56,665 nucleotides of DNA from Alphaproteobacteria bacterium (GTDB lineage: Bacteria; Pseudomonadota; Alphaproteobacteria; Sphingomonadales; Sphingomonadaceae), in contig JAUIJI010000002.1 of the NCBI GenBank assembly GCA_030431435.1, forward strand, positions 1 to 56,665. Direction: 5' to 3'. Shown piece by piece: positions 7,440-15,839 of the stretch. The position numbers were made by a program, and so were the translations under genes. Under the pieces are notes generated by a model that was not told the origin of the DNA, made no database searches, and saw only the letters and a program-made list of their open reading frames with translations. The number at the start of each line of letters is the position of its first letter. Position 1 is the first letter of the stretch.

Positions 7440-9332
7440 TTGCTCGGCAAGGTGAACCGGCGCCTTGCGGGGTGGTCGCAAGTACAGGACAATCGGAGTT
7501 GGCAACACATGTTCCAGTTTGAATTGGACGCGAGGCACGCGCCCGCAAGCGCGCCCGATTGTGTGCCGGATGACAGGCCGGAACTGTCGCATCGAGCCTT
7601 CCTGTCATGGGCGGAACATTGCGTCGAATGTGCTGCCCCGGCCTGCTACCAGACTTGCGACCTTTACGATCCAACGCCCTTGGGAAAGTGCCGCCGTTTT
7701 GCCGATGGGCTCTTGCGCACGGAAACCGGGGCGGATGTCCGTTTCCGCAAATGGGCCAAGCTGGAAACACAAGGCAGCGCCACCATGCTGCCGGTTGAGC
7801 AGGTCGACAGCTGGGAGAAGATGCTCTCGCTCGCCGCGCGGCCAATCGATGTGGCGGGCAAGCTCGTCCACCGGGTCACGGGCAAGGACAAGTTTCTGTT
7901 AGCGCGCGAGGCGCTGTACAAGCGCGTTACCGCGAAGGCGAGCGGTACGCCGTCAAACCTGCGATCCCAGATATTCCTTGCCGAACTGACCAATCGGGGC
8001 GACCGGCCTGCGCACCTCATCCTCTCCGCCTATGTTGACAAGAACCGGATGACTGCAGCGGTCAGCGTCGACCAGCTTCCGCCGCCGGTGAATGCTCATA
8101 TCGAAGCTCCGGCGGGCTTTTCACGCCACATGCTCGATGTCGATTCCATGCGCCCGGTGATCGAATCCGGCTTGCCTTTCAATTTCGCCGTCACGCCGCA
8201 GGACGATGCGGAATACCACATCGAATTTCACTGCCTCGACCTTGGTATCTTGAAGGACGATGGCGCGTCGGTTGCCACGGACCATGCGAAAGGCAGCGAC
8301 TGGAAGCCAGCCAAGCTGGTCATTTTCGATCTCGACAACACGCTCTGGAAGGGTGTTCTGCTGGAGGGTGAGGTGGAACCATACCCTGAGCTGAAGGAGT
8401 TGTTCCGCCAGCTGGATGAGCGCGGAATCCTCATCTCCATCGCCAGCAAGAATGCGCATGACGATGCCATGGCCAAGCTGGATCAGGTCGGCGTGTCCGA
8501 ATACCTGCTGTTCCCGCAGATCGGCTGGACTGCCAAGTCCGCCGGCATCAAGCGGATCGTCGAGGCGATCGACATTGGCAGCGATACGGTGATCTTCGTC
8601 GATGACAATCCGTTTGAGCGCGAAGAGGTCGAGGCGTCGGTGGCTGGCGTGCAGGTCCTGCCTGAAACCGCCCTTGGTGAATTGCTCGACATGCCGCGCC
8701 TTGCCGGCAGCAACACGCCCGAGGCGCGTGAGCGCCGGCAGATGTATCAGGCGGCAATTGTCCGTAACGAGGCGGCGTCCGGCTATGGCGACGATTATCT
8801 CGATTTCCTGCGCGATTGCCAGATCGTCACAACGATCAGGCGCGATGGGCCGGATGATGCGATGCGCATTGCCGAACTCGTCCAGCGTACGAACCAACTC
8901 AACTTTTCCGGCACCAAATATACCCGCGAGCAGACCGAAGCCCTGCTCGCGCGCGGTGATCAGGAGCGCTACGTGATCGATTGCCGCGACAAATTCGGTT
9001 CATACGGGACGGTGGGGTTCTGCCTTGTCGATCGCGAGCCGGATGCCACGGGTGAAAGCGACGTGCTGCATATCCGCGATTTCATGCTGTCATGCCGCGT
9101 GCAGGGCAAGTTCATCGAACAGGCCATGATCTGGCACCTTGCCGAGATCGGACCGAATCCGGTGTCAGAAGTGCGCGTCAACTTCCGCAAGACCGAGCGG
9201 AACAAGGCTGCGCAAATGGTTCTGGAGAAACTCGCCTTCGCCAGTGATCCGGCAGGCGAGGGCTATCGCAGGCGCTATTCGGCTGAAGATTTCAGCGCTG
9301 ATTTCATGGAAGTCAGCGACAAGTCAGCTTGA
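7440..9332 (+). CDS. FkbH-like HAD-IIIC protein with Cys-rich N-terminus and GNAT-like C-terminus
   Basis: A 630-residue multidomain protein. Residues 61-84 contain five clustered Cys (C61, C64, C69, C73, C84; CVECAAPACYQTC then GKC), resembling a zinc or Fe-S site. Residues about 140-280 form an uncharacterised region. The HAD-IIIC domain starts near 293 with LVIFDLDNTLWKG and includes IASKNAHDDA and VIFVDDNPFERE. A GNAT-like segment follows (IAELVQRTNQLNFSGTKYT, about residue 480). Characterised FkbH proteins load a glyceryl unit from 1,3-bisphosphoglycerate onto an acyl carrier protein; no carrier protein is seen here, so the substrate is open. The start is TTG 7440, or possibly ATG 7509, which has GGAG upstream and keeps the Cys cluster. 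It is the last gene of the export operon. Confidence 0.85.
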   Translation: MLGKVNRRLAGWSQVQDNRSWQHMFQFELDARHAPASAPDCVPDDRPELSHRAFLSWAEHCVECAAPACYQTCDLYDPTPLGKCRRFADGLLRTETGADVRFRKWAKLETQGSATMLPVEQVDSWEKMLSLAARPIDVAGKLVHRVTGKDKFLLAREALYKRVTAKASGTPSNLRSQIFLAELTNRGDRPAHLILSAYVDKNRMTAAVSVDQLPPPVNAHIEAPAGFSRHMLDVDSMRPVIESGLPFNFAVTPQDDAEYHIEFHCLDLGILKDDGASVATDHAKGSDWKPAKLVIFDLDNTLWKGVLLEGEVEPYPELKELFRQLDERGILISIASKNAHDDAMAKLDQVGVSEYLLFPQIGWTAKSAGIKRIVEAIDIGSDTVIFVDDNPFEREEVEASVAGVQVLPETALGELLDMPRLAGSNTPEARERRQMYQAAIVRNEAASGYGDDYLDFLRDCQIVTTIRRDGPDDAMRIAELVQRTNQLNFSGTKYTREQTEALLARGDQERYVIDCRDKFGSYGTVGFCLVDREPDATGESDVLHIRDFMLSCRVQGKFIEQAMIWHLAEIGPNPVSEVRVNFRKTERNKAAQMVLEKLAFASDPAGEGYRRRYSAEDFSADFMEVSDKSA

Positions 9333-9348
9333 AGTTGGGGGCCAAATA

Positions 9349-10665
9349 TCACCGCGATGGACGCGCTGAAAGCGACGCGACGATCCCCACGATCAGGAAA
9401 AACCACGTCAACGCCGAGCCGAAATAGGCAACGGTGAAGCCAAGCAGCACCATCAGCACCAGGCAAATGCCCAACCCGACCATTGTGATCCGGTCCCGCC
9501 AGTCCATCAACACCGAACGGCGGCCAAGCTGGATCGTAATTACCAGGCAAAGCAGCAGGAAACAGAACGGCACGATGATACCATGGCGGATGGCCAGCAT
9601 CAGCCAGTGATTGTCGATCGATTCACCCATCCATGCCGGCCGCTCATAACCGGTAAATCCGATGCCGATCAGCGGATGATTGGCAACGGACTGCGTACCG
9701 AATTCCCAAATCAACAAGCGGTACTGCGCCGTGTAGGGGGTGAGGGTAAATCGGGCCAGCGAGGCAATGGCCCCGTTTTCCGCAATCACTTCGAGCAATG
9801 CGAACAGCAGGGTCGCGCCAAAGATCAGCAAGGGCCAGTTGAGCAGGTCCGACTTCTCCTGCACTCTATCGTAAACCAACAGGCCGGTCGCCAGGATCAG
9901 GAACAGCAATGCGGCGGAGCTACCCGACGAGAATGCAAACACTCCAGCTGACACACCAAGCAGGAATGGCCATCCGCGCAAACCTGAGGACCAGAAGAGA
10001 GGCAGCATGCTGGCCATGAAAATTCCGCCAAGAATGGGGTGCGAGAACGGGCCATAGGCACGCAGCAGGCCAAAGCGCGAGTCTCCGACGGCAACCGACG
10101 CTCCCACAGCCTCCCCCTCGACATAACCTTGGAGCGGGCCAAAAACCGCAGCGCCAAGGGAACGGATGATCAGTCTTCCGCTGATCGCTTCCAGCATCAT
10201 GATACCGCCAATTGCCACCACTCCCGGTGCAATCAGCACCAGCAAGCGGCGCAGGTCAGTGAGGTTCCTGATGCACTGCCGGGCGATGAAATAGGGAATA
10301 ATCACGTCAAGCCCGAGAGCGGTGCCACGCAGGATCCCTTGGGCAAATCCGTAATACAAGACGAAGGAGAAGACCATCCAGAAGCTGCCCAGCAGCGCAA
10401 GGCCGTCAACCAGCTTGAACGGCACATTGCCGCGCACCATCTGGAGCAGCAGGAACGGCAGCAGCAGGAAACCAACGATGCGCGGAGCGTAGAGATTTTG
10501 TCCGGCCAGAGTGAGCCGGACTTCCGGCGGCAATAGCGCGCTGTACACCAGCAGGACGATCGGCAGCAGCGTGAGCAGCGAGCCATATCGCCCGGGAGCT
10601 GCAGGCTGCCCGGTGCGCAAAGGCCCGTCATAGGGCCCGGCAAGATTGCCTGCAGTCATTGTCAT
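9349..10665 (-). CDS. O-antigen polymerase/ligase-like membrane protein (Wzy type)
   Basis: About 438 residues with 10-12 hydrophobic helices and a large periplasmic loop about 290-350, where TPYTAQYRLLIWEFG, NHPLIGIGFTGYERP and DNHWLMLAIRHG match the conserved Wzy_C region. It would polymerise lipid-linked repeat units on the periplasmic side. ATG at 10665 is preceded by GGAGATGG and was preferred to the upstream start at 10737. The gene is convergent with the FkbH-like gene (16 bp between stops) and divergent from the spike base gene. A ligase role cannot be excluded from sequence alone, because Wzy and WaaL share this domain. Confidence 0.85.
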   Translation of the reverse strand: MTMTAGNLAGPYDGPLRTGQPAAPGRYGSLLTLLPIVLLVYSALLPPEVRLTLAGQNLYAPRIVGFLLLPFLLLQMVRGNVPFKLVDGLALLGSFWMVFSFVLYYGFAQGILRGTALGLDVIIPYFIARQCIRNLTDLRRLLVLIAPGVVAIGGIMMLEAISGRLIIRSLGAAVFGPLQGYVEGEAVGASVAVGDSRFGLLRAYGPFSHPILGGIFMASMLPLFWSSGLRGWPFLLGVSAGVFAFSSGSSAALLFLILATGLLVYDRVQEKSDLLNWPLLIFGATLLFALLEVIAENGAIASLARFTLTPYTAQYRLLIWEFGTQSVANHPLIGIGFTGYERPAWMGESIDNHWLMLAIRHGIIVPFCFLLLCLVITIQLGRRSVLMDWRDRITMVGLGICLVLMVLLGFTVAYFGSALTWFFLIVGIVASLSARPSR

Positions 10666-10814
10666 CTGGCCACCATCTCCATAACCACTTGCCGAAAGGG
10701 CAGAGCAAAGCAAGTATTGAATGCGGCATCGCGGCAATTAGAGAATTCGCTTTCCTACAAGTTCGGTAGGCCAATAGCGGACGTTCTCCTGTTGTTCCAA
10801 ATATGGAGAATCCA

Positions 10815-11084
10815 ATGGCTGTCGATCCTTTTGAAAATTTTGCACAAAGCCCGATGGCGCCGGCAACCGACTGTTTTGGCATCTTGCCGAGCGACGTGGC
10901 CGATTTGCCCAGCGCGACAAAGGCGCTGTACATCGGCACCGGCGGTGATGTGAATGTCCTGGCCGTTTCGGCAAGTGGGCCGGTGGTGCTGCGCAATGTC
11001 GGTGCTGGCACCATCCTGCCCATTCGCGTTGCCAAAGTGCTCGCATCGGGCACGACTGCTGACCATATTATCGGACTGGGCTGA
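10815..11084 (+). CDS. Spike base protein, RCAP_Rcc01079 (GhsA)-like
   Basis: 89 residues, no signal peptide. The pattern matches what I remember of the Rcc01079 spike base family of gene transfer agents and alphaproteobacterial phages: an N-terminal PFENFAQSPMAPA, then ILPSDVADLPSATKALYIG, TGGDVNVLAV, and a C-terminal GAGTILPIRVAKVLASGTTA. In Rhodobacter capsulatus the family member (GhsA) helps form head spikes that bind capsular polysaccharide. ATG 10815 has GGAG six bases upstream and is preferred to 10803. The stop overlaps the start of the following beta-helix gene (TGATG), so the two are translated as a pair. Finding it inside a polysaccharide biosynthesis locus is unusual. The family call is from memory and needs a profile search. 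Confidence 0.75.
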   Translation: MAVDPFENFAQSPMAPATDCFGILPSDVADLPSATKALYIGTGGDVNVLAVSASGPVVLRNVGAGTILPIRVAKVLASGTTADHIIGLG

Positions 11085-13171
11085 TGCAGATATTCGGATT
11101 GGGGATCAGCCCCCTGATGGGCCATTCGCCGAGAACTCCCCCACCGCCAGGAGGGTTTGCGCTCCAGGTCGCGCCCTCGGCCAGTTGGAACGGCATTGCC
11201 GGTAGCGGATTCCAGTCGCCGCCGTCCGATCCGGTTCGGACGACGGCCAAGCCGGCAATCCGCCTTATCGTTCCTCCGAACCAGTATTTCACTGACACGT
11301 TGACGATCGGCGTCATGGCTGCCGCCAACGATGGTGGATCGATGATCCAATCCCTCGGACTGCAGAAGGTGCGCGTCTATTTCGAGGATGATACGCCGAC
11401 CGATATTCCGGTACCGTCATTCCGCACTTTTGCGGATGCCAACGGCGTTCCCGTGACATACCTTGGCTGGTGGATCACATTGCGGAAACCTGAAGGCATC
11501 TCAGGCCACGGCCACGTCTATTTCGAAGCCGTTCCGCGCGATCCGACCATGCAATCCCGCGTTATCGGCCCTTACCAGTTCAGCCCACAGGATGCCTTGC
11601 ACGACTACGAAATCGAGGTTGCGGCCAGTGGCCCGATCGTCCCCGGCGAGCGCTACCAGACCATCAAGGCCGCGCAATCATGGCTCCGCGACCAGGGAGC
11701 GGAAAACCCGCTCATCACGATCACCGAGAGCGCCAATTACGTTCTGGAACGCTACAACAACTCTCACGGCCAATATGTTGGCGAAGGGTATTGCACGATC
11801 CGGGCATCGGTTCCGGTCACGATTGGCCATCCCGGGCCATTTGTGAACAACATCACTGCCCAGGCGCGCACATTCTACGATGGCATGCGGTTTGTCGGGA
11901 ACAACATTACCCTCGACTTCCAGTTCATGGACGCCATCTATTCGGAAGGTGGCTATACCGGCCGCCAGCACTGGTTCGATGGCGTGACGATCATGAACGG
12001 TGGTGGCCATTACATGCTCTGGCGTGGCTTGCACCGGACCTTCAACTTCTGCCGGTACCGGCCCTGGATAACCGAATGCGACATCTCCGACCTGCCCAAT
12101 ATGGTCAACGGCGCAAACCTGGTTCGCGGCTGCTACCTGCACGGCGGTTACAGCGATTGCGCAACTGATGCCATGTGCGTGATCGGCAACCGTATCCATA
12201 ATTGGAACAGCCGCCCCTACATCGACGAGCTTCCGGCGCTGACGGTACAGTATATCGGCCCGGGTGCGACTGCGACGCTCGACCTGGCTGGCAACAGTAT
12301 TGCAAACAATCGCACGCTGACTGCCAAGGTTGACGGATCGACCGTCGGCTCTTTCACGATAACCAACACCGAAGCCGGCTGGCTGGCGGATACCAACTAT
12401 ACCGTGCAGAACGTGGTCGACTGGCTGAACAGCCTGCCAGGCTGGACTGCTACGCTGGATAGCGACGAAAGGGCCGCCGGTGCGTTATCGAAGCTGAACG
12501 GGAAAGGCGGCCCCTTCACTGGGCTGGATGTAAAAACGGCTCCCACCCAGCTTGTCACTATGATCGATCTGCACGCCGATTTCTGGCAGCTGCTGGAAGA
12601 CTACAGCTACGCGATCACGGCGCGCGAAAACCGTATTGTGATGGACAATGTGCTGACCGAGTTCGCCGGTCAGAAGATATTCCTCTCTGCGGGCACGGTC
12701 GAAGCGCATGACATGATGTTCCTCAACAACGCCATGCATGATCTGGATGATACCGGGTATCAGGACGAAACGATCCTCTTCAGCCAGCTTGCCCGCAACA
12801 AGCACAGCCATGTGGTGATCGCGCACAACTCCATGATGCAGACAATGGTGCTGCGAACCGACGTTGGTTACGATCCCGATGGCTACTGCCTGATCGCCAA
12901 TAATGCTCTGAAGGGTATCGTCTGGAGTGCCGCAGCAGACAGTGATCTGGTGCTTGCCAACAACCACCTGTTTTCCGGTCAGACGATCCCGGCTTATGCC
13001 ACCGGAACGACTGTCGGTGGTGACGAAACCACGCTGTTCGCGGACCTCGCTAACGGCAATGCCTCGCCAGCGGGCGAATTGTTGGCGAACCCGAAACCGT
13101 CGGTGCTGGCGTTCGACCTGGCGCAGGTGCCGCGTATCGCTTCTGCCCCGGCAGGCAGCCGCGCATTGTGA
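11084..13171 (+). CDS. Right-handed beta-helix spike/depolymerase-like protein
   Basis: 695 residues without a signal peptide. The N-terminus is Pro/Gly-rich; residues about 190-380 and 510-640 show the short hydrophobic-Asn-Gly periodicity of parallel beta-helices (for example FVGNNITLDFQFMDA, FDGVTIMNGG, NLVRGCYLHGG, NRIVMDNVL, NHLFSGQTI). Between them (about 385-480) sits a separate small domain (LTAKVDGSTVGSFTI, VVDWLNSLPGWTATL) of a type found in phage tail proteins. It overlaps the spike base gene by one base. By analogy with phage and GTA spikes it could bind or cleave the polymer made by this locus; sphingan loci also encode beta-helix lyases, so a lyase is the main alternative. No catalytic residues can be assigned. 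Confidence 0.7.
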   Translation: MQIFGLGISPLMGHSPRTPPPPGGFALQVAPSASWNGIAGSGFQSPPSDPVRTTAKPAIRLIVPPNQYFTDTLTIGVMAAANDGGSMIQSLGLQKVRVYFEDDTPTDIPVPSFRTFADANGVPVTYLGWWITLRKPEGISGHGHVYFEAVPRDPTMQSRVIGPYQFSPQDALHDYEIEVAASGPIVPGERYQTIKAAQSWLRDQGAENPLITITESANYVLERYNNSHGQYVGEGYCTIRASVPVTIGHPGPFVNNITAQARTFYDGMRFVGNNITLDFQFMDAIYSEGGYTGRQHWFDGVTIMNGGGHYMLWRGLHRTFNFCRYRPWITECDISDLPNMVNGANLVRGCYLHGGYSDCATDAMCVIGNRIHNWNSRPYIDELPALTVQYIGPGATATLDLAGNSIANNRTLTAKVDGSTVGSFTITNTEAGWLADTNYTVQNVVDWLNSLPGWTATLDSDERAAGALSKLNGKGGPFTGLDVKTAPTQLVTMIDLHADFWQLLEDYSYAITARENRIVMDNVLTEFAGQKIFLSAGTVEAHDMMFLNNAMHDLDDTGYQDETILFSQLARNKHSHVVIAHNSMMQTMVLRTDVGYDPDGYCLIANNALKGIVWSAAADSDLVLANNHLFSGQTIPAYATGTTVGGDETTLFADLANGNASPAGELLANPKPSVLAFDLAQVPRIASAPAGSRAL

Positions 13172-13179
13172 AGGAATTT

Positions 13180-13208
13180 GGAGAGGCTGGCGCGATACCG
13201 GCCTCTCC
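13180..13208. terminator. Hairpin between convergent spike and flippase genes
   Basis: GGAGAGGCTGG (13180-13190) pairs with CCGGCCTCTCC (13198-13208) around a seven-base loop, with one G-T wobble. It lies between two stop codons that face each other and could serve both strands. There is no long T-run on either side, so termination strength is uncertain. Confidence 0.5.
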
Positions 13209-13210
13209 AT

Positions 13211-14680
13211 TCAAGTTCTCGGCTGCAGAAAGGGCACAAAACGGCCGAGCCCCAAGCTCGCCAGCCTTTCGCGGATTTCTTCTGGCATCTGCCATAGGGT
13301 AAAGCCCAAAGAAGCCAGACCAAGCGCGCACCCGCTGGCAAGCAGCCACGCCCATGATGCGAATGACTGCGCTGCAAGCAAAGCGAGCGCGATCAGCACG
13401 ACCTGCGGCAACAATTGCCCAAGCAGGCGCTTGGCGACCATGCCCGATTTGGCAAGCAGGGCGGAAAGGTCGACCAGGCAGCGCAGCGAATAGGCAGCGG
13501 CAAATCCAACCAACCCGTAGTAGGTGCCCAGTGAGTACAGCACCGCGAAGTAGAACGGCAGTTCGGCCAGATGGAGCAGCGCGGTAAAGCGCGGATTACC
13601 CCGGGCCTGAAGAAAGGCGTAGGGCACATTGGCCAACGCGTTGAACCAGAAACCGACCAGCAGCGCATGGGCCACCGGCACTGATCTCCAGTCGAGGTCC
13701 TCCCCCAGCCACAGCGTAAGCAGTGGTGCTGCGAGACAGATCATCCCGACAATTACCGGTGTGAACAATTGCCCGATCAACGCGGTATATTGCCGGCATC
13801 GCGCCAGCGCCGCGCTGCCCGTCTCCGATGCAAAGCGGGGGAAGAGTGCCTGCACCAGTGCAATCGGCAAGACCTGGGCCCTGCTCGCGATCTGGAACGG
13901 GATGGTATAGGCGGCCACGGCCACGGCCCCCAGCACGACGCCGATGATGAAGCGATCCGCTATGATCATCAGTGGACCGATCAGTGCCGTGACCATGATC
14001 CACACGCCAAAGCCCAGCAAACGCTTGATCTCTTTCCAGGAGACGCGGATCGCTTCGCCGGAAAGGAAGGTCTGCCAAACGCCGAAAACCACGATCACAA
14101 TTCCGATTGCGCGGCCAACCAGCGCGCATATGACCAGCACCAGCAAGTCCTGCGAATAGAAATAGGCGGCGAGCAGCGGCAACACCTGCATCCCGCTGGT
14201 GCTGGCAAGGTTGCCGAAGGATGCGAGCTTGAACTGCTCCAGCCCCATCAGCGATCCGCTGCCTACGCCGATCAGCGCCACTACTGGCGTGCACAGTGCG
14301 AGGGCCCATGCTGATCGCACAAGTTCGGCTCTCAGGCCCTCCTCGATCTGGAACGGGCCGGAAAAGAAGTAATCAGCGCTGAAATAGACCAGCATCGCAC
14401 TGAACAGGCTGAAGACGAGGATTGCCGCGAGAGCCGAGGCAACAGCTAATGACATTTCGCTGCGTGGTGCGCCCGCCATTGATCCGATGCGCTGTGTGAT
14501 AGCCCGGCCAAGTCCGAAATCAGCCTGTCCGAAATATCCCAGCAGCAGCCAGCAGATGGCCAGCGCACCATAGCGTTCCGCACCGATCTGCGAGATGTAG
14601 AGCGGCACGGTCACGATGCTGATGATCACGGGCAAGCCGGTGCTCATCAGGCTGAAGAGTGTGTTTCTGGCTAGGCGCAT
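13211..14680 (-). CDS. Polysaccharide flippase (Wzx/PST family)
   Basis: 489 residues with about 12-14 transmembrane helices, beginning RLARNTLFSLMSTGLPVII, the typical N-terminus of Wzx-type MATE-fold flippases; IGAERYGALAICWLLLGYF and FGLGRAITQRIG are characteristic. It would flip undecaprenyl-linked repeat units across the inner membrane. The frame is open to 15016, but the upstream 112 codons have no flippase character, whereas ATG 14680 is preceded by GGTGGTGGAAC. It diverges from the methyltransferase gene and is convergent with the beta-helix gene. With the Wzy-like and Wzz/Wza-like genes it completes a Wzx/Wzy-dependent export route. Confidence 0.9.
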   Translation of the reverse strand: MRLARNTLFSLMSTGLPVIISIVTVPLYISQIGAERYGALAICWLLLGYFGQADFGLGRAITQRIGSMAGAPRSEMSLAVASALAAILVFSLFSAMLVYFSADYFFSGPFQIEEGLRAELVRSAWALALCTPVVALIGVGSGSLMGLEQFKLASFGNLASTSGMQVLPLLAAYFYSQDLLVLVICALVGRAIGIVIVVFGVWQTFLSGEAIRVSWKEIKRLLGFGVWIMVTALIGPLMIIADRFIIGVVLGAVAVAAYTIPFQIASRAQVLPIALVQALFPRFASETGSAALARCRQYTALIGQLFTPVIVGMICLAAPLLTLWLGEDLDWRSVPVAHALLVGFWFNALANVPYAFLQARGNPRFTALLHLAELPFYFAVLYSLGTYYGLVGFAAAYSLRCLVDLSALLAKSGMVAKRLLGQLLPQVVLIALALLAAQSFASWAWLLASGCALGLASLGFTLWQMPEEIRERLASLGLGRFVPFLQPRT

Positions 14681-14729
14681 TCTTGTTCCACCACCCCCGC
14701 GTCCGTTTCGGCAATGCCCGCACCCGTTG

Positions 14730-14738
14730 TGCAATGCA
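14730..14738. promoter_or_regulatory. TGCAATGCA palindrome (possible PhaR-like site), wzx/methyltransferase
   Basis: Second of the four TGCAWTGCA copies. It lies in the divergent leader between the flippase start (14680) and the methyltransferase start (14826), about 50 bp from the former. The flanking bases match CTGC-N3-GCAG only in the TGC/GCA core. Confidence 0.3.
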
Positions 14739-14825
14739 ATGACGGTGTGTCTGGCCGATTGGGACTGGACTTGCCTGTCCTTTGAGGTAGTGCACTTCGC
14801 AGTTGCACAAAACGAGGTGGCATCA

Positions 14826-15839
14826 GTGCAAATTGCGGGAAGTCCCGATCCGACTGAATGGCCGGAAACCGCATTCGAAGAGGCATCATCTTGCCTCTTC
14901 TGCAGTGGAACCGCTTTCTCGCCAGCGGTCGCCGATGTCGCTGACGAGTTCTTCGATTGCGTGCAGTTCCTTTCCGCATTCGTGCGATGCAATGATTGCC
15001 AAAGCCTTGTGCTCAAGCGCCGCTTGACAGCCGACTACCTGCCTCGCGCCTATGCCCGGTATTATACGCACGAGGATGGCAGCGGCAGCCTTGGTGCCAA
15101 TGGGTTGAAGGGGCGCTTGCGCGCTGCCTATATCGATCACCGGTTCGGCGGTTCGCGATCTCCGGCAAAGCTGCTTGGCGCTGCGCTTTACCGTCTTGTC
15201 GGCGGCAATGTCGCAGAGACCGATGCCGCTTTCCGCTATGTCCCGCCAGCCCCTGCGCGGATCCTCGATTATGGCTGCGGTGGCGGCACCTTCCTCACGC
15301 GCCTCGCGTCGAGTGGCTATGACGTGACAGGTGTCGATTTCGACCCTGTATCGGTGGCCAAGGTGCGCGAGGCCGGGATTCCTGCCTTCGATCCTGCAGA
15401 AGCTGATGAGCAGGACTGGCAAGGCAACTTTGATGCCATTACGCTCGGCCATGTGATCGAACATGTCTACGATCCGCGCGCGCTGCTCGGCCGATTGCGC
15501 GACTGGCTGGCCGATGATGGCATGCTTTATATCGAAGTGCCCAATGCGCAGGCCACCGGCCTCGACATATTCGGCCGGTTCTGGCGCGGTCTGGAAGCGC
15601 CGCGGCACCTGGCCATTCCCAGCCTCGAAGGCCTGCGGCTCGCCTTGGCGAATGCGGGCTTTGCAATCGATCAGGTCAACCTGCGGCACCCGGTGCGCGC
15701 CTGGATGTGGGCCGAATCGCTGCAAGCATCGCCCGAGCAAGAGCGTGAGGCACTGCGCAAGGCGATGGCCGCCGCGCCCGCGCTGACCGAGGTCAACGCC
15801 GAATTCCTGACGATCGTCGCAAGGCCGGTGCAGTCATGA
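14826..15839 (+). CDS. SAM-dependent methyltransferase with N-terminal CxxC pairs
   Basis: About 337 residues. A zinc-ribbon-like N-terminus has two Cys pairs (CLFC and CNDC) about 35 residues apart. A class I methyltransferase domain follows: RILDYGCGGGTFLTRL near residue 145 (SAM loop), VTGVDFDPVSV, and ITLGHVIEHVYDP. This layout resembles C- or O-methyltransferases acting on nucleotide or polymer sugars. The frame is open from 14616, overlapping the flippase start, but GTG 14826 has GAGGTGG six bases upstream and was chosen; ATG 14739 is the alternative. Its last codons overlap the next gene (ATGA at 15836). It probably methylates a sugar of the EPS, but the target position is unknown. Confidence 0.82.
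   Translation: MQIAGSPDPTEWPETAFEEASSCLFCSGTAFSPAVADVADEFFDCVQFLSAFVRCNDCQSLVLKRRLTADYLPRAYARYYTHEDGSGSLGANGLKGRLRAAYIDHRFGGSRSPAKLLGAALYRLVGGNVAETDAAFRYVPPAPARILDYGCGGGTFLTRLASSGYDVTGVDFDPVSVAKVREAGIPAFDPAEADEQDWQGNFDAITLGHVIEHVYDPRALLGRLRDWLADDGMLYIEVPNAQATGLDIFGRFWRGLEAPRHLAIPSLEGLRLALANAGFAIDQVNLRHPVRAWMWAESLQASPEQEREALRKAMAAAPALTEVNAEFLTIVARPVQS

Noticed and set aside
10815-13171. A prophage or a complete gene transfer agent cluster
   Set aside because: Only the spike-like pair is present. No terminase, portal, capsid, tail, integrase or lysis gene is seen nearby.
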